Below are positions 23,025 through 34,262 of a DNA stretch of 64,000 nt, in pieces. Within the stretch, counting starts at the first letter, position 1, and every line of letters begins with the position of its first letter. Below the pieces are notes generated by a model. The model was not told the origin of the DNA and ran no database searches. It saw only the letters and a program-made list of their open reading frames with translations. The stretch is from Austropuccinia psidii. Its lineage: Eukaryota > Basidiomycota > Pucciniomycetes > Pucciniales > Sphaerophragmiaceae. A program made the translations under genes and the position numbers. Where the stretch lies: the NCBI GenBank assembly GCA_023105745.1, contig JALGQZ010000004.1, forward strand, positions 64,267,112 to 64,331,111, read 5' to 3'.

Positions 23025-23785
23025 TGTCACAGGGGCTCTTCGAAGTGAAGAGGGCCTGGCACTCAGTAAACTGGGACTCACTTATGGAGGGCTCAAGGAT
23101 ATGGAAAGATTAAAGACACTTGAGAGTGTAAGGAATGAATTACTATAATAAAAGAAATGAGAAAAGCAGCAACAAAGAAATAAAAGTAAGAAATAGAAGA
23201 GCCAACCACAAACAAGTCCAAGTCCACTGTTTCAACCTGTCAGAATGGAAAGAGGAGGGTTAATAAGGATATGGCCACCCAACTCATACTGTACAGGCAA
23301 AGAAAGAAAATGCAAAGACTAACTTAAAATCAAATAATTATAATACCCAAAATAAGGATAAGAATAATTATAAAATAATAAATAAACTAAATTAATTAAC
23401 TGGGGAAAAGTCCCCAGGGGGGGAAAGAGGGGCTGGTATATGTGAGAATCACCAGCCCTGATCCAGAGGAAGAATTTTCATGAGAATAAATGATGATTGA
23501 ATTGAGTCTGGCCAATACAGGTCCTGTACAGCTGTACAGAGCCTGTACAAGAGGTCTGGTGTATTTGAGTGATCATACAGTTTCATACTGGTGTATTGAA
23601 ACTGTATTGGGTGAATCCAACCTGTACAGGTATTGACAGGCTGTATTGATGTACCAAACTGTATGCATGTTTCAGAATGAAGATTTCTGAAACTGAATGC
23701 TGATGCAGATACTGGATTTGCTGATTTGAGGTGTTTGAGTGGGTGTATGAATGAATACCCTTACCCCTGATGGATGGTTGTTACA
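23025..23785 (-). repeat. 5' LTR of element B
   Basis: It starts TGTCACAGGGGCTC and ends GGTTGTTACA on the plus strand, TG...CA on both strands. The same ends bound the solo LTR 50360-59729, where the TSD GGTTG proves them, and the left half aligns with 40636-41371. Length is 761 bp. No matching target duplication can be paired because the other end is missing. Confidence 0.88.
23509..23690. promoter_or_regulatory. CTGTA/TACAG motif cluster in the element B LTR
   Basis: Seven CTGTA and five TACAG occur in about 180 bp, including the palindromes CTGTACAG and CCTGTACAGG and repeats of CTGTATTG. The cluster lies in the 5' third of the LTR in coding orientation, i.e. U3. Similar clusters are at 41091-41270 and 50480-50625. 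A regulator-binding array is an inference. Confidence 0.5.
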
Positions 23786-24400
23786 CACAGGTTCCATGAT
23801 TGAGGACAGGCTTTTCCTTGACTTGAGGGGGAAACTCTGCTGGAAGTGATCTGGTGGCCTCTGGTGGTTGCCAGAGGCCATGGCTTATGTCTTGGGGTCA
23901 ATGGCAAGCTATGGACATTTTGAGTACTTTGGGTCTTGGAGGTTTTTTTCCAAAAATTGGGGTCAGGTGGGCCCACTGGACTGGCCCCTTTTGGCCTTAT
24001 TTAATTTAAGCCATAAGGGTTATAAATGGTCACACGGGCTGTGGCATATGGACCACAGGATGTAGATTCTGTAGGGGGCTCAAATGGCCCAAAAAGGCCA
24101 TTCATCCCCCAAACCCCCAAATCAAAGGGGGTGGGCCAAAGGCCCCTGGATGGTAAAGAGACCCCCCAGGCCCAAGATCAATGGAATTGGCCAAAAGGGC
24201 CAATGGAGAAGGATATTGCCAGGAAAGTGGGTGTTTCCCAAAAGCCAATAAACACCACAAGAGGCCAATTGGCAATAAAATAATAATATGGCCAATTGGT
24301 CATAAATTGGGGTCAGGCTAGAATTTCCATAAAAAGCAATTGGGGGGATGCCTCCCATGGTTGTCACAGAAGGACATTTCCCCAATATAAAAAAAGAGAA
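23786..24400. other. GC-richer non-coding block with GGCC palindromes
   Basis: No gene is visible. It is rich in TGGCCAAAAGGGCCA-like palindromes (about 23980-24260). This texture recurs in element C's 3' non-coding region near 41960-42170, so it may be a remnant of the same element lineage. Confidence 0.4.
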
Positions 24401-25150
24401 TTCCAAGTTTTATATTTAATAAACCAATTATATTTTTATATCACCTCAACCAAGTAAATTCTAATATCAAATCAATCAGTTAAAGTTCAATCTCAAACGA
24501 ATGGTGGAAAGCTTCTTATTAAATAAAAAAAATTTATAATCATTTGAAAAAGTAAAATTGTGACTTAATTAAAATGAGGAAAGGTTTATAGAAAACCAAG
24601 AAATATTTAGACTAAGTTAAATGAGGGGATTTTGATATCAAAGCAACAAAAGAAATCTTAATATTAGTAAAATAATCTTGATAATATATAAATTATCTAA
24701 AGGTTAAATTAAATTTACTGCATATTTCTTCAAATTAATCCAAAAAATGAATCAATCAGGATTATTTAATCATGAAGAAACAATATATTTCTGAATTCAA
24801 ATAAAATCTACAATTATTATTAGTTTCTGATTTACTGAGTCTATTTTGAGCAAACCTTTGAGATTAATATCTCATTCTATTTGAATAATTTGTCATAAAA
24901 CCCCATGATTTAATATTTTTTTTTATTTTCAATTATACTCATCCAATGAAACCACCTAGACAATTTGATAATAAGAAGATCAAATTCTACCACACTCTTA
25001 TAGTTAAATATATTCATTAAAAGGAAAATTAAACTTTAGTCTCACATATATCTTCTGTATATCTTATTGGAGAGCCTTAAGCCAAATATTTTATGAAGCC
25101 TATGGAAGGGACGTTCCCAATCTTGCTATCCCATATCACAAAGTTTCAAA
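24401..25150. other. AT-rich sequence, nothing recognised
   Basis: No coding signature, LTR edge or RNA gene is visible. Confidence 0.5.
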
Positions 25151-26572
25151 TAATCAGAAAAATTCTGATATTGTTGTGGTATTCAATACCATTTTTTTTA
25201 CCAGGCTCAAGCTCATAGTACTCCAAAGCAGCAGTAAATCCAGCCTACAGGCAGACTTACACTCAAATTTTACACCAAAAGGTCAATTTTACAGCAAGAA
25301 TTTGTATTTAACTCATAAAACCATGGCACAGGCAACAAAGGGAAACGTATGTGTTTAAATAAATTATTCAATTTTATTATGCATATGTAAAAATCAAGCT
25401 ACATATAGTAAACTAGTTACAACAAATTAGTTGCCACCCTTTAAATTACACACCCCACCCAGCTTTACACCCCCTTATAGCCATAAGACTCGTGCAGCAA
25501 TAAAAGGATACCTGCTTGAATTACACAGAAACCTAGCACTCAACATAGAAAAGTCACATGATGCAAAGCTAAAACCCATGGAATTCCTGAAATGCATTTA
25601 CAACACAGCCACAGGAGTACCTTATCTTATATCCACAGTAACCCCACTTGAAACCTTAAAACAGAATCAAAATTATTTACACCACTCATCACCTCATGCA
25701 AACCAAAGCTAGTTACAACAAGCTGCATGCAGTACACAATTTTAATTTAAACTCAACCAAATGACCATGCACAGCATGTGTCAAACTCAAAATTCACATC
25801 ATCTCATAAAATTAGTTAGTTCATAAGTGAAAGAAATTATCACCTGACCTCATTTTAAAGCTCAAAAGAAGAAACACAGCCAGGAAACCTGCATTACTTA
25901 CACAGCCACTTCTACCAAGCCTAAAAGTGACATATGCAAAGGAAATACAAGGTCACCATGTGATACTGCACCCACCAACAGCATATCATTTTACAGAAAA
26001 AAATGCTATGCACAAGAAAAATCCTCAGCCAAAATGAAATCACCTCATGCATGCAAGTAAAATCCAAGAATATCACATCATAATTAGTTCACCAAAAACC
26101 CATCATGTGATGAATGGAGGCTGTGCAGAGAAAATATTATCACCAAACCTTAAATCACCTGACCCATGCAAGAAAGGTCCTCACCAAAAACAGAGTCACA
26201 TGATGAAATCAAGAGGAATTAAAGTGGAAAAGGACAGCTCCCATGGAGTGCCCTCTGGGCTCCCAAAAGATATAAATAGAGGGGCTCTCTTCCCCCAAAT
26301 TTCAAAATGCCCCCCAATGCAAATTATATCCCATGCTCATTATATCCCCTTCACAGTGGAAGCATAGGAATAATTCATCCCTCATCTGGGAGGTAGTCTC
26401 GTTTATTATAGTAAAATTACTTTCCTGGTAGCTAAGCTCAGTGGAAGTATAGTGTGGAAGATTAACCAGTAGCTAAGCTCAGTGGAATCTTATTTCTATT
26501 AAAATAAAAATAAAATTATCAAGTACCCAAGATTAGGGTTACTACTCTATTAAAGTATTTTATCCAGTGAAA
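25151..26572 (+). other. Possible decayed LTR with TATA box
   Basis: About 25400-26380 is an AC-rich block unlike its AT-rich surroundings. It contains a strong TATA motif, TATAAATAGAGGGGCTCTC at 26271-26289, and a short repeat of GTAGCTAAGCTCAGTGGAA near 26430 and 26470. Near 26584, CATTTATCAGATC faintly resembles a TATCAGAGC-type primer-binding site. Reading frames inside it are short and composition-driven. LTR status is a guess; edges and target duplication are not resolved. Confidence 0.25.
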
Positions 26573-29500
26573 CTAACACCATTTATCAGATCTTAAAACT
26601 AACTTACCCCTTTAAAAATCCAATATCAAAGAATATTACCTCTTAAAATTAACAAATAAAATTGTATCTTATTATCAAAAAATCTCAAAAAAAAAATAAC
26701 AAACCTTTAAAAAAATTATTTTATTCTATTATAACTATACCTTAACAAAATTACCTTTATCAACATTCACCAAATGTTTCTGAACACCTTAAATAACTCA
26801 TCTTACCAAAATTGTATCACCAAGAAGAAACCACTCACCCTAATTTCACTAAAAAAATCAAAATTATACAGACAAGTATTTCATTAAAATCTAAAAATTA
26901 ACCAAAATTACTGACATTATTTTCCATATTATATATTGAATAGGTCTGATCTGAGACTGTTGAATTTTGTCTTCTGCAGTTGTAAAGCCACTTACTAATT
27001 TTTTTTTGGTTTGTGAGCTCCAAGGAAGATTTTGTTCAGTATTCTAGGAGGGGCAGGCAATACACCCTTGCCACCCTTGGTTACAGGAGTTATTAGCAAT
27101 TCAAAACTAGTTAATTGTGATTTCCCCCTCCAGGTACTGCCTCATTTTAATCCCACACAAGAGGAGTTCCCGCATTGTTTGAGATTCATTTTTGAATATG
27201 ATTAAATATCAAGATATCTATTAGATTTAGTATTCAAGGCTAAAAAGGAGAATAAAACTCAATAAATTTATGTTATATATTCAAATAAAGGGTGAAACTA
27301 GGATTAAAAATTTCTCTTTATCTATTTGAATGAATTATTTCTCATCTAATTTTGAGATATTCAGATATATATTTTAATAAATTATATTTGTATAAAAATA
27401 TTTTTCTCAAGGTTTTTGTTTTTTCACTTTTAGAGAAATTCATAACATATAATTTCTGTTAATCGATTCTCATTGATAAAAATTAAGATTTTTTGGATCC
27501 TATGGCTTAAAAGCTTAAGCTCAAGAATTTTATGAAAGAAAATTTTTATTTCCAAATTCTAATTAGAGAAGGAAGGAACTCCAATGTGGAAAAGGTTCTG
27601 TCTGAGAAGTCTGTTTAAGCTCAAAGGAATTTACTAATAAGATTAAAATTGAAGCTAGGACCTATAGTTATTAATCAAATTAGAAAAATAAATTCATCTC
27701 CAAATATATGAATTGAAGTAATTTACTTAAAACAGATTTTTTAAATCAGGGTTCAAAAAAAAATTGATAGGTTAATGAGTTGAAATTTTAATTGGTGAGA
27801 GAGTTCCAAAATGTCTCAAATACTAACAATACAAGAACCTAAGAATTAAGCTTAAGGAACTCAAAAATTAATCCCATAATATAAACTTCCATTTTCCTAA
27901 GAAAGATATGAACTAACCAAATTATAAAAATATCAATCTTAAAATAATATTCTCTAAAATATATCTTCTTAGAGAGTTTAAAAACACAAGAAAAATATTT
28001 AGAAATTTGGGATGGATAGGTTGAGGTGTTTTTATTCACGATTTATTTAGAAGTATGAGTAATGAATTGAGTTAGGAGAAGTGGCTGAAGAAAATTTGGA
28101 TATTGATTCAAGTCAAAACAAAAAAGTTTCACTTTTAGCCCAAATGGAACCTTTTCAAAATGAAAAATTGGGAAATTGGGAATAAAGCCTTCTGGGAATA
28201 GATCACAGGTTCACCTAAAACATGTATTTGTGAGATTGGGTCTAAAAATAAAGATATAAAGGAATATATTTTTTATTATAAAAGTATATTATTGCTCCTT
28301 AGCTAGGCTCAATTAATTTTAATTATTCTTCTCTAGTATCATTCATTGAAAGATTTATTTATTAGTTTAAAGTATTCTGACTATATTTCATGCTAAAGGT
28401 GAGAGAAACAGTTCTTTGAATTAATTATAAGCTTTTTTCTACACTTAATAAATCAATTTTTTAGGGATTAGACTCATAAAATAGGTCTGAGTATTATTCA
28501 TCACTAAGGGGGTCTATATTTAGTTATTTTTTCCCAAGGGAGAAATATTTCTCTCTTTATGTGAATCAAAGTGTTTAATTCTCAGTTAAAATATCTTTTC
28601 CCAAATTTTGGTGAGATTTATGTGTAAAAGCTCAGGAAGAAAAATTTTAAAATATTCTTATGTCAACAGAAAGAGTGGTGAAAATTTAATCATCTATATT
28701 TAAGTGGAAAAAATTATGGCTTTTAAAGATTTGATTAATGAGGAATGGTGAATAAGAGCTAGTAGTAATCAGGTTGAATAAATATTTTAGAAGTGGAATT
28801 TTTTTATAATAAGATTATAAATTTCAATTTATTTATTTTAAACTTATAATACATTTAGGAGATGTTTTTGAGATTTTTGAAAGGCCGGGTTGTTAAAATG
28901 TATCTTGAGAAAAGGGAGGATTAACAAAAGCCAAAAAAATTCAAAACTCAAAATTATCCTCATAATTATTTTATCATATTATAATATCTTAATAAAAATA
29001 TAGTGGTGATTTGGATACCTAGGAGATGAATCTAGAGTTCATAAAGGATGAGAAATTTAATTTACACTCCTAAGTATAGATATTGCGAAATATTATTCAA
29101 ATATTAGGATAATTCAAATTTCCCTATAAGAAAGGGATAATTTTTTACTAATGATTTTTATATAAAGTCTCTAAATGGAATGCTAAGGATGTATCAGAGT
29201 GAATAAAAGCTCCCCATGTGATAAATCTTAGCCTATATTCTGCATTACCTAATGTAATGGTATGGTATCCTTGATGCTTATATGTTTCCTTTTTAATTAA
29301 TTTTGAGTAATTATAAGGAATTAAGTTGCTTATTTTGATTTATAATGAGTGTGAAAATATGGATTTAGCTATAGAATTATTTCTGAATAACTTGAGGTAA
29401 GTTAATGTCCCATATTACAAAAGAATCAATCTCAATTTGCAATTTATTAAGTTATCTTGTAGAAAAACCTTTAACACGGTTCAATTCAATATTCAAAAGC

Positions 29501-32500
29501 TTTGAGCCAATCAAATCTTTAGCTTGGGATAGCTTGAAGGAGCTAAAACTCACTAAAGAAGTTTGATTGTGTGAAAAAAAAGACAAATTCAATTATTTTT
29601 ATGGATTTCTATCATTCCAGTTTTGAATTTAAGCCTTTTTTTCGAATTGATTATTTTTTTTCATTTCAAATGGCCCCATGGAAATATAAGTGGAATCATT
29701 AAAGTTTTTTTCCTCAAAGAACAAAATAATCTGAAAAACAAAGTCCCCCAGATATACTTTTTGGATAACCAAGAGCGGTATAAATTAATAATTAAATTAC
29801 AAGAGAATAGTGAAAGACTTGATATAATTGATTTATAAAGGATATCATGTTCTCTTAGTCTGTAGATCCTTTATGGATCTCCAAAAGGAAGAGAGAATTA
29901 ATAATTCTAAATAAATATGAAAAACTTAGTAAATGGTGCATTTAATTGTCAAGTATTCTTTAAACCAAAATGAAATTAAGAAATAAATTTCCAAATAATT
30001 TAAAAATTGATACTGGAGCATATAAAGTGGGCAGGTGCTTGCAAAAAAAGATTCTGGTGTACATAGTAGAGCTATAAAATTCAAAACATAGCTGGATTAT
30101 GAAATTAAATTAAATGGAAAGAATTATTGACTTCTAATATTTTCTCCAATATTTTTTAAGAAAAATCTTACTTATTCCTAATTTTTTGAACATCTTATTT
30201 ATAAAAAAAAACAGGTCCAAGTACCTGTTTTTGGAAAGAGATATCCTTTGTCAATAGTTTGGTTTGTGAAAACTATATACACTATGTGGAAAGAGGTTTG
30301 TTAGCTCCCCGGGGATATTTAGCTAGAGCTAAGATTCATTTTTGACTATCATATCAATAAAATAGGTGCCTTCCACAAGGCTTACTCACTATTTAAAGAG
30401 TAAATTGGCCAAAGGATCTGGATAACACATGTGATACAGGGATTAGGACCTTTCGATCCTTCCACTTGAATATTCACTACTGAAAAAGGGGCCACAGTTG
30501 GATTCCCATACAACTAAATTTTGTGTTTTCATCAGTACTTGATTGAGGTCTAGATATAAAAATGTAACTTGTTGAATTTGAATTAAATTTATTATTTTGA
30601 ATCAGTTCAGGTCACGAATCTCCCAAATAATCATTATTTGATAAAAAATACCACAAAAGCCTTATGAAGTACCTTAACCTTTGATTCAGACCAAGACTAT
30701 GCTGGTCTCTCATAAGGACTTCTATATCCATTTATTAATGTACTTGATGTGAATATAGAAGCCAATAAAGACCCAATAGAGGTATATACTCACTATAAGT
30801 TTGGAACAGGCCCATATGATTCAAAAATAATATCTAAGGTATTATTTATGAACTTAATTGGATGGTATGTCTGAAAGTAATATAAAAAGAGTTAATTCAC
30901 AAGGAAGCACCAATTTTTGAGGAGAAAGTGAGGAATTAAACTGTTATATTTTTGGAATTGAAGATAGGGTGAATTCAATTATAAATATAATCTTTCAGAT
31001 ATTTGAATTATAATAAGGCTCAGATCACCTTCCTTAGATTTTTTAAAGTTATTTTGATTGTTTCTTGTAGCTTTAATTAATTTAATTTCTTTCTTTAATC
31101 TGTTATTTTTAAAAATCTTCATAAAAGAAACCAATTGAAATGATATAATTTCTATTAAATATAATAATTATTAGTATATAAATGAATTTTCATAAGAATA
31201 AGCTATTCTCATACTAATTTGACTTCATTTCATGTAGTTGAAAATGTTATTGGCTTAATTATTTGTGATGATTATCTCCCAGGGATCTCAAGAAAATGTA
31301 CTTTTTATAATGGAATTTAATCAATTTTTTTTTGAGATTTGAAATTCCTTTATTAAAATAAAGGAATGAATTTGTTTTTTTATTATTTATAAATCTTATT
31401 ACATGGAAAAGGTTAATTCCGACCTAGTGATATTGATAATAATCAAAAATCTCAGTTATCATTATCCCTTTTATCTTAATAATCATTTATCATTAGATTT
31501 TAAGACATAAGACAAAAATTTATACAATTTCATCAATTACCTTTAGCTTAATACCTTTTGAATGTCAAAAAAAAACTTACAAGTAAATTGTTTTTCTAAA
31601 GCAAGGGAAAAAGTAAAAATTCAATTCTATGAGATTCATCAGTTAATTGAAGAGAAAAATAAAGATAAGGACATGTTTTATATTTATAATAAACCCAATT
31701 TCAATAAAGTATGGTAAGAGTTTCTCGGGTTCATCCTTATTTTTTTTTCAAAGTATAAAATGAATGAGTCTCTCAAGGGATCTCCTTATTACCTTGAAAC
31801 AATGAATGGTATTAAAAAAGCTGATATAAGAAATTTTATCTATTTTCTTATCTCAAAGAAGTTTAATAATAATCAATCCGATTGCTTTTATTATTACGAT
31901 TAATAAATATAATTTCTGTAAAGGCATCTATAGTATTTGATAGCTTATTAGCTTTAAGGATTCTTTCTATTAAATTATGAAAGATTGAAATTGGTTTTTT
32001 GGAATGATTCATTTGATAAAATAATATGAGTAAAGATTTTTCTTTATTTTAGTTTACTAAAATGTAAGAAGGGTATAAGGTAAAGTCATTACATGATGTT
32101 AATTTTAATTCTGATTTATTTTTTATGATTATTGAAATAATTTGAGATTTGAATCAAATTTTAATTTGATTATTGAAATCCAAGGATTTTATTTTTTATA
32201 AGATGAAAGAATCTTTTTTTATATTGTAATTAAACCAATTTTTTTATTAAATTTAATTTGATGTTTTTCAATCTGATTTAGTCACACCCAAGACATTATT
32301 TCATAAGTTAAAAATCAATTTGATGAATAATTAATACATCTCTTCCTATGTTTACTTGTAACCCAAAATGCTATTGTGATTTTGATTTTGATTTAAAAGT
32401 GGTTTGATTCAGGTGTATTTATAAATAAGACATTAGGATGAGTTGAAATGGATGATTAATTTGAATTGGCTTTATTTTAGAAAGAGTTTATAGAATTGAA

Positions 32501-33150
32501 TAATTAAAAATAGGCAAGGTAAGGTTCTAAAGTGCGAAAAAAATGCAGAAATTCAACCCCTACAACATAATAAACAGACAACGAAAATAAAAATAAGAGG
32601 AGCAGGATTGAACAACTAAGTACAGAGAGACAATTCAAAGCAATCAATTTCGATAGAAAGAACATGATATCAGCTCTTGCATCCAAGGCTTTTTCTAATG
32701 GAGATAAAATCAAAAGATTTAAAAGTTTTTTCTCCTTTTACCCTAAATTATATCAAGACCATATGGAAGAATATTAAGGTATTCTTGTCGATTCAACAAA
32801 TAATTCATTCACTAAAGATGAGTAACTGTAGTACTAATCATCACTGTCTTGGACCTTGGACGGTATGTTTAAATCGCGTAAAATCAATTATCAAAAGTTC
32901 GGAATTAATAATTGAAGATAATTGTTTAATTAGATGATCGAGAACATTATCATTTTTCTTTGTTTTTCTCACAATATTCGTTTTCTGAAATTAAGTTATT
33001 CTAAAATCTAAAATCACTTAAAGAGTAGTAAGGAAGTGATCAACAACAATCGGCATACCAAAAAGAGAAAATTTTGTGATACTACCTTTCCAGCAAAGAA
33101 CGAGTTGAGATAGCTTATTGCCACGCATATAAGAAATCCTGTATATAGAA
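26573..33150. other. 6.6 kb AT-rich desert without a recognised gene
   Basis: I see no domain-bearing frame, tRNA, rRNA or paired LTR. A small hairpin, ACAGGTCCAAGTACCTGT, lies near 30211. The rest is homopolymer-rich AT sequence, probably eroded repeats. Confidence 0.5.
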
Positions 33151-33530
33151 CCCCTAAAAAAGTGGACCCACTTGAGTTTTAAGTGGGCTAACCAAGTTTT
33201 GTGTGAGGGGACTGTATTGTATCAGGTTTTTGAGGAATACATTTACTCAGGGGAAGTTGTATCAAGGTTGATGACTTGATATTGAAGCTGTTTGCAGACC
33301 GAAGTGGACGTTGAAGGATTCCAGTTGATGATTCAGGCGAAGTAGAGTAAGTTCATGGCGTGTTGAGATGTATGAAGTTATGCACCTGCAATTCTCTTAA
33401 TTGTCTTTGAACTGCTAACTACAATTCAAATTTAGTTTAAAGCTTAGATATTCATTCTAGAATCTTCTATTTCAATAAAGATTAAAATCTTTCGAGATTG
33501 ACTACTCTTCAAAACTTAGTATGAGAGCTG
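33151..33530 (+). other. Possible copia-type LTR end with a primer-binding-site-like motif
   Basis: A block of more balanced composition ends in CAATAAAGATTAAAATC and TACTCTTCA, followed at about 33514 by TTAGTATGAGAGC. This differs by two bases from TTGGTATCAGAGC, the initiator-tRNA-type site of many copia elements. It also contains ACTGTATTG and a TATATAG upstream. No copia protein follows to the right. It could be a chance resemblance. Confidence 0.25.
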
Positions 33531-34262
33531 CTTAAATAAAAAAAAGGCTAAAAGCTATTTTGGAGATTAGGCTTGAAATTAATGAGATTTGGAAATAAAT
33601 TATTGATTCGATCAAAAGAACTTTGTAATTAATTAATTAATTAATTTGAAAATTCATTATCCAACTCAAAATTCGAAAGAGACTAGAAAATATAGATAAC
33701 TTTTAATTTTATTTAATTTTATAGGTAGTCTTATCATCCACCTCAAGAATAACTTTCAAGAATAACATCAGTAAATTTCTTAATTGGCTACTAAAATTAA
33801 AACTAATCGAGTTTATCATTAAAGAAAACTTAATTATAATATCTATTAATTTAAATTTTATTTTTGATTAAATTGGATTAGAATTTACTATGATACAGTC
33901 CTCATGAATTAATTTATCCTTTTAAGTCAAATTTTAAGTTTTATTAAACCTAAATTTGGAAATTAATCAAATTAAAATCATTTTTTTTGAATTAATCAAT
34001 CACTGTTGTAGTTTATTCAGTAGCTCTCATTCGTTCACTCATCATTTCACTTGTCACTCGACTTTAAATTGAGTTTATAATTATCATTAGCTCTGATATT
34101 CTTTTTTGATCAAAATAATAAATCGATCAACATAAGAAACTCTCATCTTGATCATCCTGATCATTATCATCATCAGCTAAATAAGCCAAACAAATTAGCA
34201 TTCTTTTTGAACCCTAAGAAACAAACTCATTGGATTAAAACTAAAATATAAAATCTAACAAG
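33531..34262. other. 5' flank of the CSC1-like gene
   Basis: AT-rich, with an (AATT)n run near 33630. It should hold the promoter and 5' UTR of the gene that starts at 34263. No definite promoter element can be assigned. Confidence 0.45.

Larger units (their letters stand above)
18602..23785 (-). mobile_element. Element B: chromovirus of a second lineage, 3' half missing
   Basis: The order on the minus strand is 5' LTR (23025-23785), repetitive leader, gag, protease, RT and RNase H. It then ends at 18602 without integrase, chromodomain or 3' LTR. Gag and pol are unlike those of A, D, E and F. They match, as I recall, the abundant Tf2-like family annotated in rust genomes. Element C at 40636 carries the same lineage's integrase and LTR, so B and C are complementary halves of one family but separate copies. 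Confidence 0.85.

Noticed and set aside
23025..23785. Element B's LTR as an independent solo LTR
   Set aside because: The flanking pentamers (TTTAA left, CACAG right) do not match, while the orientation and position fit a 5' LTR of the adjacent gag-pol.
24026..24406. Frames on both strands in the GGCC-rich block
   Set aside because: Pro/Gly/Trp-rich products of palindromic GGCC sequence; no similarity to known proteins is recognised.
26047..26367. 106-codon plus-strand frame near the TATA-like motif
   Set aside because: No domain is recognisable, the composition follows the AC-rich block, and it runs through the TATA motif at 26271.
30209..30230. Hairpin ACAGGTCCAAGTACCTGT
   Set aside because: A single small inverted repeat in AT-rich DNA. 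There is no U tract or gene before it to make it a terminator, and no partner copy.
33629..33652. AATTAATTAATTAATTAATT run
   Set aside because: A simple AT microsatellite with no attached feature.
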